From NCBI GenBank assembly GCA_021815405.1, contig JAKAGV010000001.1, positions 558,001 through 622,000 of the forward strand: a DNA stretch of 64,000 bases, written 5' to 3'. The translations under genes were made by a program, and so were the position numbers. Position 1 is the first letter of the stretch. Every line of letters begins with the position of its first letter. The notes beneath the pieces were generated by a model. That model did not search any database. It saw only the letters and a program-made list of their open reading frames with translations, and was not told where the DNA came from. This document shows, piece after piece, positions 35,306 through 43,773 of this stretch. Source of the stretch: Bacteroidota bacterium. Lineage in GTDB: Bacteria; Bacteroidota; Ignavibacteria; Ignavibacteriales; Ignavibacteriaceae.

Positions 35306-36661
35306 CTAAATATAAGGGCAGTAAATTCCCAACGATTGATAGAATGAATGCGGCAAAGGAATAAGAATTAAGAATAAAATTATAAATGCAATCAAGCCGA
35401 GCGCAGTTCTTTTATTGTCGAGCTTTGAAATATCGTTCAGCGGCGGCGCACTTTTAATTCCTGCTAAGAAGAAAATAATAATTGCCCAGGTAAGAAGTCC
35501 GCTCCAAACAAATAAACCAAGCAGAAGCAGTGCGAACATAGCTACCACGCCGATTGTATGCGCATTCTTTCCGCCGAACAATGCGTGTGCAACATGCCCG
35601 CCGTCCAACTGCCCAACCGGCACAAGATTCAGACCCGTTACAAGCAAGCCAAGCCATCCGGCAAAAGCCAATGGACTTAACAGCAGCGTGTGCCCGGCAA
35701 GGAGTTCCTGTCCTAATGTTAACTTAGCTATGAGTGCAAATAAAATTGAGGATCCGACATCTGCGCCGCTTTGCATCGCCGATTGACCTGTTAAAGGAAT
35801 GATTGTTGAACTTTGAATGCCGATAATTAATGCAGGGATTGCAATTACTAAACCGGCTAAAGGTCCTGCAATGCCTACATCAAAAAGAGATTTTCTATTC
35901 TTTGCAATTGATTTCATCTGAATAAAAGCGCCGAATGTACCAAGAGCAAACGGTACAGGAATAAAATACGGCAGAGTAACTTTTATTACATGCTTACGTG
36001 CGGCGAAATAATGACCAAGCTCATGCACCCCTAAAATTAATAACAGAGGAATAGAGTACGAAAGTCCGGCAGAGAATTTAACGGGTTCCTTCAGTAAGTT
36101 TATTCCAACTTGAGCGGCGCCAGCCCAGGTAGTAGTAAGAAGCGTAAGGATGAACAATAAAGCGTTTATCCATGTTTTTTGTTTTGATTCTGAGGTTGTT
36201 TTTGGTATGCCTGAGGTAACAATTATAAAATTTCTTCCGGCGTCATCTTCCTGAAGAAGAGCTTTAGAACCGGAATTTCTTAGTTCTTCATTTAGTCTTT
36301 TGTACGCACTCTCTGAATCAATTAAAAGCCTTCCCTCATAAACTAAATCGCCTTCGGCTTTGTAAGCTTTGTCAGTCTGAAATATTCCATACAAATAATT
36401 TGGTACAGTAATTTTCTGTTCCTCAATTTGATTTTGGTGATGGAGCGCTTCTTTATCCGATTCTTCATTGTCGGATACCGGGCGACCGTGCGAAGCGCCC
36501 ATCATATAGTACATGGCTATGAAGCAGATTGCAATGAACAAAAAGAAAAATATTGGGCTAATTGTAACACCGTTTGACATCAGTACAAAGAAAATAAATA
36601 TTGGAAGAATGCAGACGAGTATCATCAGCAAGGTGTGTTGAAAATCGTTCTTAGCTTTCAT
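35306..36661 (-). CDS. Site-2 protease family zinc metalloprotease
   Basis: A 451-residue M50 intramembrane protease: the zinc motif in LGVHELGHYFAARKH (HExxH) and the second ligand motif NLVPVGQLDGGHVAHALFG, with many TM helices and about 170 N-terminal residues carrying two TMs and a soluble domain. Such enzymes cleave membrane-bound anti-sigma factors or short TM peptides. It lies in a TTTAAA-array operon and its ATG overlaps the upstream gene stop. Substrates could include the small TM peptides of this region; that is speculation. Confidence 0.88.
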   Translation of the reverse strand: MKAKNDFQHTLLMILVCILPIFIFFVLMSNGVTISPIFFFLFIAICFIAMYYMMGASHGRPVSDNEESDKEALHHQNQIEEQKITVPNYLYGIFQTDKAYKAEGDLVYEGRLLIDSESAYKRLNEELRNSGSKALLQEDDAGRNFIIVTSGIPKTTSESKQKTWINALLFILTLLTTTWAGAAQVGINLLKEPVKFSAGLSYSIPLLLILGVHELGHYFAARKHVIKVTLPYFIPVPFALGTFGAFIQMKSIAKNRKSLFDVGIAGPLAGLVIAIPALIIGIQSSTIIPLTGQSAMQSGADVGSSILFALIAKLTLGQELLAGHTLLLSPLAFAGWLGLLVTGLNLVPVGQLDGGHVAHALFGGKNAHTIGVVAMFALLLLGLFVWSGLLTWAIIIFFLAGIKSAPPLNDISKLDNKRTALGLIAFIILFLILIPLPHSFYQSLGIYCPYI

Positions 36662-36936
36662 TTTATCTCTCCGTTTGAATTAATCTTTCTTGGGATTTTG
36701 CTTATGATTAAAAATATTGTCCCCGGTATCAGTCCAAATAGAAGCCCGTCAATAAATGCAAAGATAAAGCCCGAAAACACGGTATCTAATTGTGCGTTAA
36801 AAATTCTTGCAATAAAAAAGATAAAATTATTGTTAAACATTACAGGCATTTGATGAAAAGCGGCAAAAAGTAAATAGATTATTCCCCATGCAATGCCGTA
36901 AACAATGCTCGCGCCAAAATAAATTAGACTTTTCAT
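36658..36936 (-). CDS. Small membrane protein (DUF5676-like unit)
   Basis: A 92-residue protein with two TM segments; the second, SGFIFAFIDGLLFGLIPG, has the Gly/Asp pattern of DUF5676-type membrane proteins. The ATG at 36936 is preferred over the TTG at 36945. The stop overlaps the site-2 protease start. Function unknown. Confidence 0.55.
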   Translation of the reverse strand: MKSLIYFGASIVYGIAWGIIYLLFAAFHQMPVMFNNNFIFFIARIFNAQLDTVFSGFIFAFIDGLLFGLIPGTIFLIISKIPRKINSNGEIK

Positions 36937-36956
36937 TCTTATCAAAAGTTATTTAT

Positions 36957-37166
36957 TTAGTGATGATGCTGATATTCATATTCTTGTCCGGCATTCGTGT
37001 TTTCTGGGGCGGATTCATTGTTCTTTTGGGAATGCCCTTCATGCCCTCCGTGTGAATGCCCGCCGCCGCAGCCGCCCATTCCTCCACCGCCGTGCGCGCC
37101 ATGCCCTCTGTGCATAAAAAACATAATTGCTGCAAATATTATTATATAAATTAATGTTGCCGACAT
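36957..37166 (-). CDS. Single-TM protein with Gly/His-rich metal-binding tail
   Basis: A 69-residue protein: one N-terminal TM (residues 2-18), then HRGHGAHGGGGMGGCGGGHS and further HGGHEGH, ending QHHH. It is the first annotated gene of its operon, downstream of the best sigma54-like promoter in the window. Probably binds Cu/Ni/Zn at the membrane surface. Its layout matches the CC-tailed peptide of the copA operon. Confidence 0.75.
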   Translation of the reverse strand: MSATLIYIIIFAAIMFFMHRGHGAHGGGGMGGCGGGHSHGGHEGHSQKNNESAPENTNAGQEYEYQHHH

Positions 37167-37245
37167 TTTCTCATCTCCTTACTCTTATATGTGTGATTTT
37201 GTTTTTACTTTAACCGCTGCATGTTCCTTATTACCAAAATTCCTT

Positions 37246-37311
37246 TTATAAAAAAGCCGCAGTAAACAAACTTAGTCCAAGTATTAAAATTTCACTTAGC
37301 ATTTTTATCAT
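37246..37311 (-). CDS. Possible 21-residue hydrophobic leader ORF
   Basis: A 22-codon frame encoding MIKMLSEILILGLSLFTAAF and one Leu lies in the long leader between the sigma54-like promoter and the His-rich protein gene, about 11 nt after the expected transcript start. The ribosome site is weak (GAG). Could be a small membrane peptide or chance. Confidence 0.25.
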   Translation of the reverse strand: MIKMLSEILILGLSLFTAAFL

Positions 37312-37332
37312 CTCATTTTTTATTTATGATAA

Positions 37333-37348
37333 AGCAAGAGAAATGCCA
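37333..37348 (-). promoter_or_regulatory. Sigma54-like promoter, His-rich/S2P operon
   Basis: On the minus strand TGGCATTTCTCTTGCT matches the -24/-12 consensus exactly (GG-N10-GC with TTGCT). It is the strongest of the seven such elements and has a TTTAAA array 42 bp upstream. Confidence 0.75.
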
Positions 37349-37389
37349 CAATCGAATTGCGTTTTTAGAGCATTATAGAGTTTTTGGCT

Positions 37390-37423
37390 GTTAAAGAATT
37401 TAAGAATCTTAAAAATTTTTAAA
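37390..37423. promoter_or_regulatory. TTTAAA array, His-rich/S2P operon
   Basis: Four hexamers, GTTAAA 37390, TTTAAG 37399, CTTAAA 37408 and TTTAAA 37418, are spaced 9, 9 and 10 bp upstream of the best sigma54-like element. Confidence 0.6.
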
Positions 37424-37438
37424 TATGTTTATGATGAA

Positions 37439-38125
37439 CTACTTTATTTTATACCATAAAATATGCTCATACAAGCTGGACCAAAGCATTCCAAAAGAAA
37501 ATGCAAACAGCAGTTCTTCAAGCGGAATGCCGAGAAAAAGAATTCCGGTTAGGGCTTTTAAGTTCCAAACGTGAACCACATAATCAGGAAAGACAGCAAG
37601 CAGGCTGACGAAGAAAATAAAATAATAAACTAAGAATAATAATCCGCCAACCCATATCTTCCACTTCAAGTCCGGTCTGCAATACAAGGTTAGTAATGCG
37701 CCGGCAAACATTGAAATTACTCCGCAATAAATATGGTTCAGATTTGTAAATACAGCCAGTAGAAGAAAAATTGGTATTGGTGAAGTTAAGATGTAAATAT
37801 GAAACTTGTGGCGGCCATGCTTCATTTCGGAAGTATCCATTTTAGAAACATTCTTCTTGTAGATGAACCTGTATAAAATCGAACTAGTACCGCCGATAGC
37901 AAATGTAAATATTAGGCTTTCGATATCGAATCCCGTTCTTTGCGCTAAGTTGAGCAGAGTCGGCGGGTTCCAATACGCCGGTACAAACAACGGTTCCGTA
38001 AGACCTAATAACATTGTAGCCAGACTAATAGACATCATTTCTTTTCTGAAAAGAGGTTTTGATAAATATAGAATCAGCCAAAACATCAGAAAGAACAAAG
38101 ACCAAACCAACCAAACATAGTGCAT
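37439..38125 (-). CDS. Lycopene-cyclase-domain-like membrane protein
   Basis: A 228-residue protein with about seven TM helices. GTSSILYRFIYKK and the acidic motif GIPLEELLFAFSFG (PxEE) are the marks of the CrtYc/d-type carotenoid cyclase fold. No carotenoid desaturase is nearby. It lies last in the run with nuoK, nuoJ and a geranylgeranyl-reductase-like gene, which hints at an isoprenoid-quinone or carotenoid modification; the substrate is unknown. Confidence 0.75.
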   Translation of the reverse strand: MHYVWLVWSLFFLMFWLILYLSKPLFRKEMMSISLATMLLGLTEPLFVPAYWNPPTLLNLAQRTGFDIESLIFTFAIGGTSSILYRFIYKKNVSKMDTSEMKHGRHKFHIYILTSPIPIFLLLAVFTNLNHIYCGVISMFAGALLTLYCRPDLKWKIWVGGLLFLVYYFIFFVSLLAVFPDYVVHVWNLKALTGILFLGIPLEELLFAFSFGMLWSSLYEHILWYKIK

Positions 38126-38159
38126 AATTTTTTTCTTTCTTTAAAAAAATGATGGTGAC

Positions 38160-38462
38160 TCACCACTTCAATATATTTATTTCGTTTATGTTTACCGTGA
38201 GCTTATTCCGGAAAATTGCAATTATAATTGCCAGCCCAACAGCGGATTCAGCGGCAGCTACAGCAATAACAAAAAACACAAATATTTGTCCGACCGGGTT
38301 ATCAAGAAAAGCTGAGAAGGCAACAAGCGTAAGGTTAGCGCCGTTCATCATCAACTCAATGCACATAAAAACCATTATAGCATTCCGTTTTGTTAGGACT
38401 CCTACCATTCCAATTGTGAAAAGGATTGCGCTTAAAATTAAGTAAAAACCAAGAGGCATCAT
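38160..38462 (-). CDS. nuoK: NADH-quinone oxidoreductase subunit K
   Basis: A 100-residue three-TM complex I subunit of normal length. The membrane Glu residues are conserved in [12 protein letters not shown] and [17 protein letters not shown]. It follows nuoJ by 14 bp. The expected nuoL gene does not follow; a lycopene-cyclase-like gene does. Confidence 0.92.
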   Translation of the reverse strand: MMPLGFYLILSAILFTIGMVGVLTKRNAIMVFMCIELMMNGANLTLVAFSAFLDNPVGQIFVFFVIAVAAAESAVGLAIIIAIFRNKLTVNINEINILKW

Positions 38463-38476
38463 AACTCCTATAATTT

Positions 38477-38989
38477 TTAATCTAACTTTTTCTTTGCTAA
38501 AATAAGAGCGCCGATAATTGCGGCAAGCAGCAGAAACGAGACAGCTTCAAACGGCAATAAATAGCTTGTGTACAGAGCCTTCCCTATAGATTCTACCGTT
38601 CCTAATCTCGCAGCGCTCTCCGGCAGAGAAGAAGCTTTACGGCTTGCGGACGAGACAATTAAAATTATCATTTCAGTAAGGAAGCCAACGCCAATTGCAA
38701 TTGCAAGCAGTGCGTTAAATTTCGACTTGCCAGCCGAATGCTGTGTATCTCTAATATTTAAAAGCATTATTACAAAAAGGAACAACACCATAATTCCGCC
38801 TGCATATACAAGTATCTGCAGAACGGCAATAAACTGTGCATTGAGTGTAAGGTATAATATCGCAAGGCAAATGAAATTTAAAATCATACTCAAAACGCTC
38901 ATAACCATGTTTCGAGATAGAACCATTGTGATTGCAGAAGCTACAGCCGCTGCTCCAACAACCAACTCAAAAATTTGCTCAAGACTCAT
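38477..38989 (-). CDS. nuoJ: NADH-quinone oxidoreductase subunit J
   Basis: A 170-residue five-TM complex I subunit. The conserved TM3 block is [20 protein letters not shown]. It starts the nuoJK pair; no other upstream nuo genes (A-I) are in the window, so this is an isolated fragment of the usual operon. Confidence 0.92.
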   Translation of the reverse strand: MSLEQIFELVVGAAAVASAITMVLSRNMVMSVLSMILNFICLAILYLTLNAQFIAVLQILVYAGGIMVLFLFVIMLLNIRDTQHSAGKSKFNALLAIAIGVGFLTEMIILIVSSASRKASSLPESAARLGTVESIGKALYTSYLLPFEAVSFLLLAAIIGALILAKKKLD

Positions 38990-39042
38990 TTGAATCCTTT
39001 CCTCATTGCAATACTATGATGCAATAAATTTGCTATCCCAAA

Positions 39043-39068
39043 ATTCCTCCGAAGGAGTCCATCGGACA
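39043..39068 (-). repeat. 26-bp intergenic hairpin repeat, copy 1
   Basis: On the minus strand it reads TGTCCGATGGACTCCTTCGG followed by AGGAAT. The same 26-bp sequence with one mismatch occurs at 53183-53208. It lies in the 155-bp gap between nuoJ and the flavoprotein gene. Confidence 0.6.
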
Positions 39069-39144
39069 TTACTCCAAATAATGCGAAAGCTAAGTGATGA
39101 CTATTTAATGCCGATGCAACCTTCGAGGCGACGCATCATTTCGT

Positions 39145-40281
39145 TCAATGCGCATGCTTACCGTGCCTGCACCAAACGCAGTCGCAGTTTTTGTGCATAC
39201 ACTGCTTGTCTATTAATCTTGTCTTGTACCATCTTTTAGCAATCTTATACGCTATCCTTTTTTGTACTGAAGTATTGTAATGATTTCTTAATGTGGGAAT
39301 AACATCATCTAACCTTGCCATCGCATCAAACATAATTGAATATCCGGTATTGTATAAATGAGAAAAGAGCCATCGATTCGCCAAAGACGTTTTAAATTTA
39401 GGAAACAAATTTGTTCTGCACAGCTCCGTATAATCCTGGTTGCACATAATACTTTGCGCAGCATAATAGCCCGAAAGCATAGCGTACTTAATTCCGAATC
39501 CCCAAAGCGCATCCTGGAAGCCTGCATTCTCGCCAATGTAAAGTATGTTATTTTTTGCAACAATAGGCTCGTTAAAAAAATTGGCAAAACCCCCGAATTC
39601 TTTTGCTTCATTTATATCGATGTTAATCGAAGAATTTAGAGCCGATAATGCTCTATCGAAATATTTCCTTTCATTTTTAAAATCTTCAAACATGCATGTA
39701 GCAAAAGTAGCCTTGCCGTTATTTACTAAAAGATAAGCGTAGGCTTTCGGGGCAATTCTATTATCTGCAAAGCCGATGGAAATATTTTTATGAGATGTTT
39801 TAAATACAATACCCTTTGCGATTGCATCTGCAGCCTTCGGTCCAGTTCCTACAATTGCAATTTCATCTTTTATTGAATCAAGCTTTTGATTCCAATGGAT
39901 GTTAACGCCGGCTTTCTCTGCCTGTCTCTTCAATCCCTGGTCTAATGAATTAGTATCCGTTCCTCTTTCAATCAGGTAAAAAAGCGGGCGGGAAGTTTTA
40001 ATATGCACGCTTTTCTTATTCGGTCCTATGAAAAGGCAGTCTTCTCCATCATAAGGATGACAGACAAAATTAACTTTGATGCCGATCCGTCTTAAGATGC
40101 TTAAAGTATCTTCCTCATCCGACCAGTTTTCAAGCCCTTGAAAATCACCGTTAAATCTTAATCCTACTTCTTCGTTCTGTTCGTACAAATTTACTTCGTA
40201 TCCGTTTTGGGCAAGATTTATGGCGGCGGTTAATCCGCCCGGACCGGCACCAACTATGGTAACAGCTTTATTTTTGTTCAT
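39145..40281 (-). CDS. Geranylgeranyl-reductase-like FAD oxidoreductase with Cys/His tail
   Basis: A 378-residue flavoprotein: N-terminal dinucleotide motif VTIVGAGPGGLTAAINLA, a middle segment with GTGPKAADA, and the C-terminal FAD block ILYIGENAGFQDALWGFGIK. The family reduces isoprenoid chains or related lipids. An unusual C-terminal tail, KQCMHKNCDCVWCRHGKHAH, has four Cys and four His and looks metal-binding. It follows two YHS proteins in the same run of genes. Confidence 0.82.
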   Translation of the reverse strand: MNKNKAVTIVGAGPGGLTAAINLAQNGYEVNLYEQNEEVGLRFNGDFQGLENWSDEEDTLSILRRIGIKVNFVCHPYDGEDCLFIGPNKKSVHIKTSRPLFYLIERGTDTNSLDQGLKRQAEKAGVNIHWNQKLDSIKDEIAIVGTGPKAADAIAKGIVFKTSHKNISIGFADNRIAPKAYAYLLVNNGKATFATCMFEDFKNERKYFDRALSALNSSINIDINEAKEFGGFANFFNEPIVAKNNILYIGENAGFQDALWGFGIKYAMLSGYYAAQSIMCNQDYTELCRTNLFPKFKTSLANRWLFSHLYNTGYSIMFDAMARLDDVIPTLRNHYNTSVQKRIAYKIAKRWYKTRLIDKQCMHKNCDCVWCRHGKHAH

Positions 40282-40361
40282 ACATGAATTTTAGCATAGT
40301 TCTCAGAATAAAAGCATGAGTGCATGGCTGCATGTAATCATACAGTCATCCAAACATGCAA

Positions 40362-40547
40362 TCAGTGGTGATGATGCTCGTGCCCATGCTCTTTATCATC
40401 ATCTTTCTTAGCGTATTTATTCGGGTCAAGTAAAAATTTTGTTTTACATGAGTCCGAACAGAAGTGATATTCAGTGTTGTTATAAACAAGAGTTACTGCT
40501 TTGGAAACATCTTTAATTTCCATTCCGCAAACCGGGTCGTGTATCAT
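40362..40547 (-). CDS. YHS-domain metal-binding mini-protein with His tail
   Basis: A 61-residue protein that is a single YHS domain: HDPVCGMEIKDV, then YNNTEYHFCSDSCKTKFLLDPNKY, with a poly-His tail. The Cys set resembles the TRASH/YHS domains that bind copper or silver. Its ATG lies inside the end of the preceding YHS gene (35-bp overlap in another frame). Confidence 0.85.
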   Translation of the reverse strand: MIHDPVCGMEIKDVSKAVTLVYNNTEYHFCSDSCKTKFLLDPNKYAKKDDDKEHGHEHHHH

Positions 40548-40797
40548 TGTAGTGTCCTTTCATTTTGTTTTGAAGTGTTTTATCAAAATTATTTTTATTC
40601 AATAAAGGATGATGATGCGGGTTCTTAATGCCAATATCTTTTTTGACATATTTTTCAGGTTCTTCCTCAAATTTAATTTTGCATAAGTTTGTGCAGAAAA
40701 AATAAGCTTTACCTTGATAAATATATGCGGGGGCTTTAATTGTGTCCTTTATTTCCATACCGCAAACCGGGTCGTGTGTCTTATTATTGTTCAACAT
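40513..40797 (-). CDS. YHS-domain protein, first gene of its operon
   Basis: A 94-residue protein: YHS domain at the N-terminus (HDPVCGMEIKDT, YFFCTNLCKIKFEEEPEKYV), then a His/Asn-rich linker ending in the overlap with the next YHS gene. It starts 32 bp after a sigma54-like element with a TTTAAA array. Confidence 0.85.
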   Translation of the reverse strand: MLNNNKTHDPVCGMEIKDTIKAPAYIYQGKAYFFCTNLCKIKFEEEPEKYVKKDIGIKNPHHHPLLNKNNFDKTLQNKMKGHYNDTRPGLRNGN

Positions 40798-40828
40798 TTT
40801 AAATTCCTTTTGTTTTCATTACTTAACC

Positions 40829-40844
40829 TCAAAGTACAAGCCAA
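40829..40844 (-). promoter_or_regulatory. Sigma54-like promoter, YHS/flavoprotein/nuoJK operon
   Basis: On the minus strand TGGCTTGTACTTTGA: TGGC at -24, then GA at -12 (consensus GC). Weaker than the others, but it has the same position and an upstream TTTAAA array. Confidence 0.45.
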
Positions 40845-40892
40845 AGGAAAGCTTGATTTTTAGAGCAGAATACAGCCTAAGGTTTTAATTCT

Positions 40893-40927
40893 TTTTCAAT
40901 AATTTAATTATTTTTAAAATATTTAAA
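40893..40927. promoter_or_regulatory. TTTAAA array, YHS/flavoprotein/nuoJK operon
   Basis: TTTAAT 40903, TTTAAA 40913 and TTTAAA 40922 are spaced 10 and 9 bp, with a degenerate fourth unit near 40893. Confidence 0.5.
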
Positions 40928-40944
40928 AATCTATTATGTAATTG

Positions 40945-41214
40945 CTACAAAATCCTAAATCTTCCATCTAAGAAATCATTCGGATTACCCGGATCGTAAT
41001 GTCCTTCTTCCTTATCTGCGTAGGCAGAAGGATTGTTATCGAAGACCTTCTTACAAGTCCTGCAGCAAAAATAATATTTTGCATTCTTATAAACGCTGAT
41101 TCCTTTCGCTTCTTCAGAACTTATAACTTCACCGCAAACCGGGTCGCGCTCAAACTCAATTCGCTTTACAATAGTAATTGAATTTTCTTCATTAATTATA
41201 ATATCAGTTTCCAT
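40945..41214 (-). CDS. YHS-domain protein
   Basis: An 89-residue protein with a YHS domain in its middle (ERDPVCGEVISSEEAKG, YYFCCRTCKKVF). It has an extra Cys next to the canonical pair. It is the last gene of the operon running from 44662 and lies just inside the TTTAAA array of the next operon. Confidence 0.8.
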   Translation of the reverse strand: METDIIINEENSITIVKRIEFERDPVCGEVISSEEAKGISVYKNAKYYFCCRTCKKVFDNNPSAYADKEEGHYDPGNPNDFLDGRFRIL

Positions 41215-41226
41215 ATATCCCTCTGC

Positions 41227-41478
41227 CTAATTTACATTTTCACTCAAATACTTTTCGGGTTCTTTTAAGAATTTAGTTTTGCATTCCATACTGCAGAAAT
41301 AATATTTTATATTGCCGTCTATAACCATAGCGCCGGCATATTTTGGCGCTTTAATTATCTTGCCGCAGACAGGATCACGCAGCAGCTCATCCGAAAGTGA
41401 ATTTACTGAATCTATTTCGCCATTCAAATAAATTTCACGCATTTTAACTAAACTCCATATATCTTCCGTATCTAACAT
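41227..41478 (-). CDS. YHS-domain protein
   Basis: An 83-residue protein. About 35 residues precede the YHS domain (RDPVCGKIIKAPKY, YYFCSMECKTKFLKEPEKYL). The gene lies 30 bp after the TonB receptor stop and 12 bp before the next YHS gene. Confidence 0.8.
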   Translation of the reverse strand: MLDTEDIWSLVKMREIYLNGEIDSVNSLSDELLRDPVCGKIIKAPKYAGAMVIDGNIKYYFCSMECKTKFLKEPEKYLSENVN

Positions 41479-41508
41479 TTTACATCCGTATTTTTATTTA
41501 TTATCAGC

Positions 41509-43719
41509 TTAAATTTTCAAATCAATTCCGATAACCGGCGTTATCGTGCTGAAGAACGTCATGAATTTCTTAGCCGAGTAATCGCTGCTGTACATCCAGT
41601 GGATTGCATTCTGATTATCAAGTACGTTCAAAACTTCCAAATAAACTGTAAACGGCATTCTTCCAATTTGCAATAATCTTGTCAATCGCAAGTCAAGCCT
41701 ATTGTAAGCCGGGTAACGGGCAGAGTATTGAACGCCCAGTTCAGGTATGTACTTATCTTTTGCTTGATTAAAATAACTTCCAACGACCGGTGTATAAGGA
41801 GTTCCTGTACCGTATCTGTATTTGCCGCCGAAAGACCAATTGCCGGAAAAGTTGTAGTCAAAAACCGCGCTGACCATGTTAGTCCTGTCAAAGTCAAAAT
41901 ACTGCTCGGTAGTAACAATACCCGCTTTTCTTTTTGACACTGAATATGAATATGAAACCCATCCTACAAGCCTTTTATCCAACTTGAATGTTACATACAA
42001 CTCCGCTCCCCGTGCATAACCGAATCCGGTGTTCGTTACGCTCTCACTTGCAGCATCGTAAGAAATCAAATTAAAATACCTTTTGTTGTAAAACTCAAGG
42101 TCAGCGCTAAATGCATCCGACAATTGATGCTTAATTCCTATGCCGATATTTTCCGCCTTCTCAAAATTAAGCGAGCGGTTGCCGCCAATCTCATAAGCCT
42201 CCGGCGATTGATAATACAATCCGTAATCAAACGAAAGGCTCATGTGATTATTCCATCCGTAAACAAGATTGAACCTGGGAGACAGAGCGCCTTTATCAAT
42301 TACAGTGAGATCATCGTACCTTATTCCAGCATTGAAGGAAATCTTATCTGTAAGTTTAACCTTGTCCTCGGCATATCCGGAATAAAGTGTAGCCTTACCG
42401 GCACCATAAAAGCTGTAATCCTTAAGTGTGTAAATGTTTTCATTAGCAGCAAGATTAACTGAAGCCCGGTCGTCTTTAAAAACAAGCCATCCGCCTACAT
42501 GGACGTCGTTGCTGCCGAATGTAAACGACAAGTCGTTCTTAATCCCGTATTCCTTTTGATTATAATTTTCAAAGGAATTCTGCGGATACGTGCCCTTCCG
42601 GTTGTCTTCTGAATAATAAATATTCAGTTCATTGACTGCATTATTAGAAAGAAATAAATCCAACTGCGCACCGAAGGACTGGTTGAGAGCATCGCCCGTC
42701 CAGATTCCGTTTGTCAGCGGATAGTCTTTAAGATTATAATCGGCATATTCACTTTCATACGAATCAAGCCCGGTAAGAGTAAGCTTCCCTAATCCCGAAA
42801 GATTGAAATCCAGCTTACCATAATAATCATAAAAGTAAGGTGTAGACGTGAATCCGCTGCTCAGGTCAGGTAACAGCTTCATAACAACGTCAAAATAGCT
42901 CCGGCGCGCTGCGAAAAACCCTGAGCCATTTAGTCCTTTTAGCGGGAACTCAACAATTCCATTTAAGCTTGTAAGGCTTAGGTCTACTTCTCCTTTTAGC
43001 GAATCCGGGTTTGCCGTCTTATTAGTAATGGCAAGGACTGACGACAGTCTATCGCCGTACCTTGCAGGGAATCCGCCTTCGTAAAATTTTACTCTTTCGA
43101 TGAGTGCTGAATTAAAAACGCTGAAAGCCCCGCTGCCTTCAAGCGCGAAATGATAGGGATTGGGAATGGTAGTGCCGTCAAATAATATCAAGTTTTCGGA
43201 GGGATCTCCTCCACGCACATAAAGCTCCGACATATCGCTTCCGCTTGTAACTCCCGGAAGCGTTTGAAGCGTCCAGAAAATATCTTCTGCTGAGCCCGGA
43301 GAGCGCATTATGCTGTTTCTATCTAATTGCGCAGTTAATCCACTTGCATCAAACCTCTCAAGCTTAGGCGCCACTATCACGGACTGCAATTGAATATCCT
43401 TTTCTTTTAAGGACCTATCAATTGTAACAACCTTATCAACGGCAGCATTAACGTTCTCAACCAATAACGTCCCATAACCAACCATCGATATTCGAATACT
43501 ATATTTGCCTGCCGGAACCTTAAACGAAAAATTTCCATTCAAGTCTGTAGCAGCTCCGAAATCAGTCTTTTCTACTTTAACGTTTACACCGATGAGCGGC
43601 TGACCTTCGGCGTTTTTTATTCTACCCCGGATTGTAGAATTAAAATTTTTAACTTGCCCAAATACAAAACTGCCGGACAAGAGAACCAACAATAATATTT
43701 TTATATCATGTTTCAACAT
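41509..43719 (-). CDS. TonB-dependent receptor with carboxypeptidase-regulatory-like domain
   Basis: A 736-residue outer-membrane receptor: signal peptide (residues 1-21), a CarboxypepD_reg-like domain (about residues 28-105, AEGQPLIGVNVKVEKTDFG), then the plug with NSIMRSPGSAEDIFWTLQTL and LYVRGGDPSENLILFDGTTI, and a barrel ending in DLKI. This Bacteroidota-type receptor is in an operon with YHS proteins. It may import a copper-chelate or metallophore; substrate not deducible. Confidence 0.87.
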   Translation of the reverse strand: MLKHDIKILLLVLLSGSFVFGQVKNFNSTIRGRIKNAEGQPLIGVNVKVEKTDFGAATDLNGNFSFKVPAGKYSIRISMVGYGTLLVENVNAAVDKVVTIDRSLKEKDIQLQSVIVAPKLERFDASGLTAQLDRNSIMRSPGSAEDIFWTLQTLPGVTSGSDMSELYVRGGDPSENLILFDGTTIPNPYHFALEGSGAFSVFNSALIERVKFYEGGFPARYGDRLSSVLAITNKTANPDSLKGEVDLSLTSLNGIVEFPLKGLNGSGFFAARRSYFDVVMKLLPDLSSGFTSTPYFYDYYGKLDFNLSGLGKLTLTGLDSYESEYADYNLKDYPLTNGIWTGDALNQSFGAQLDLFLSNNAVNELNIYYSEDNRKGTYPQNSFENYNQKEYGIKNDLSFTFGSNDVHVGGWLVFKDDRASVNLAANENIYTLKDYSFYGAGKATLYSGYAEDKVKLTDKISFNAGIRYDDLTVIDKGALSPRFNLVYGWNNHMSLSFDYGLYYQSPEAYEIGGNRSLNFEKAENIGIGIKHQLSDAFSADLEFYNKRYFNLISYDAASESVTNTGFGYARGAELYVTFKLDKRLVGWVSYSYSVSKRKAGIVTTEQYFDFDRTNMVSAVFDYNFSGNWSFGGKYRYGTGTPYTPVVGSYFNQAKDKYIPELGVQYSARYPAYNRLDLRLTRLLQIGRMPFTVYLEVLNVLDNQNAIHWMYSSDYSAKKFMTFFSTITPVIGIDLKI

Positions 43720-43773
43720 ATTAGCAATTCTTCTTTGAACTTAATCTCGAACTTAAACTTGTACTTTGGTACA

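Noticed and set aside
40999-41181. Plus-strand frame opposite YHS gene
   Set aside because: Lies over a clear YHS gene; composition is that of a shadow frame.
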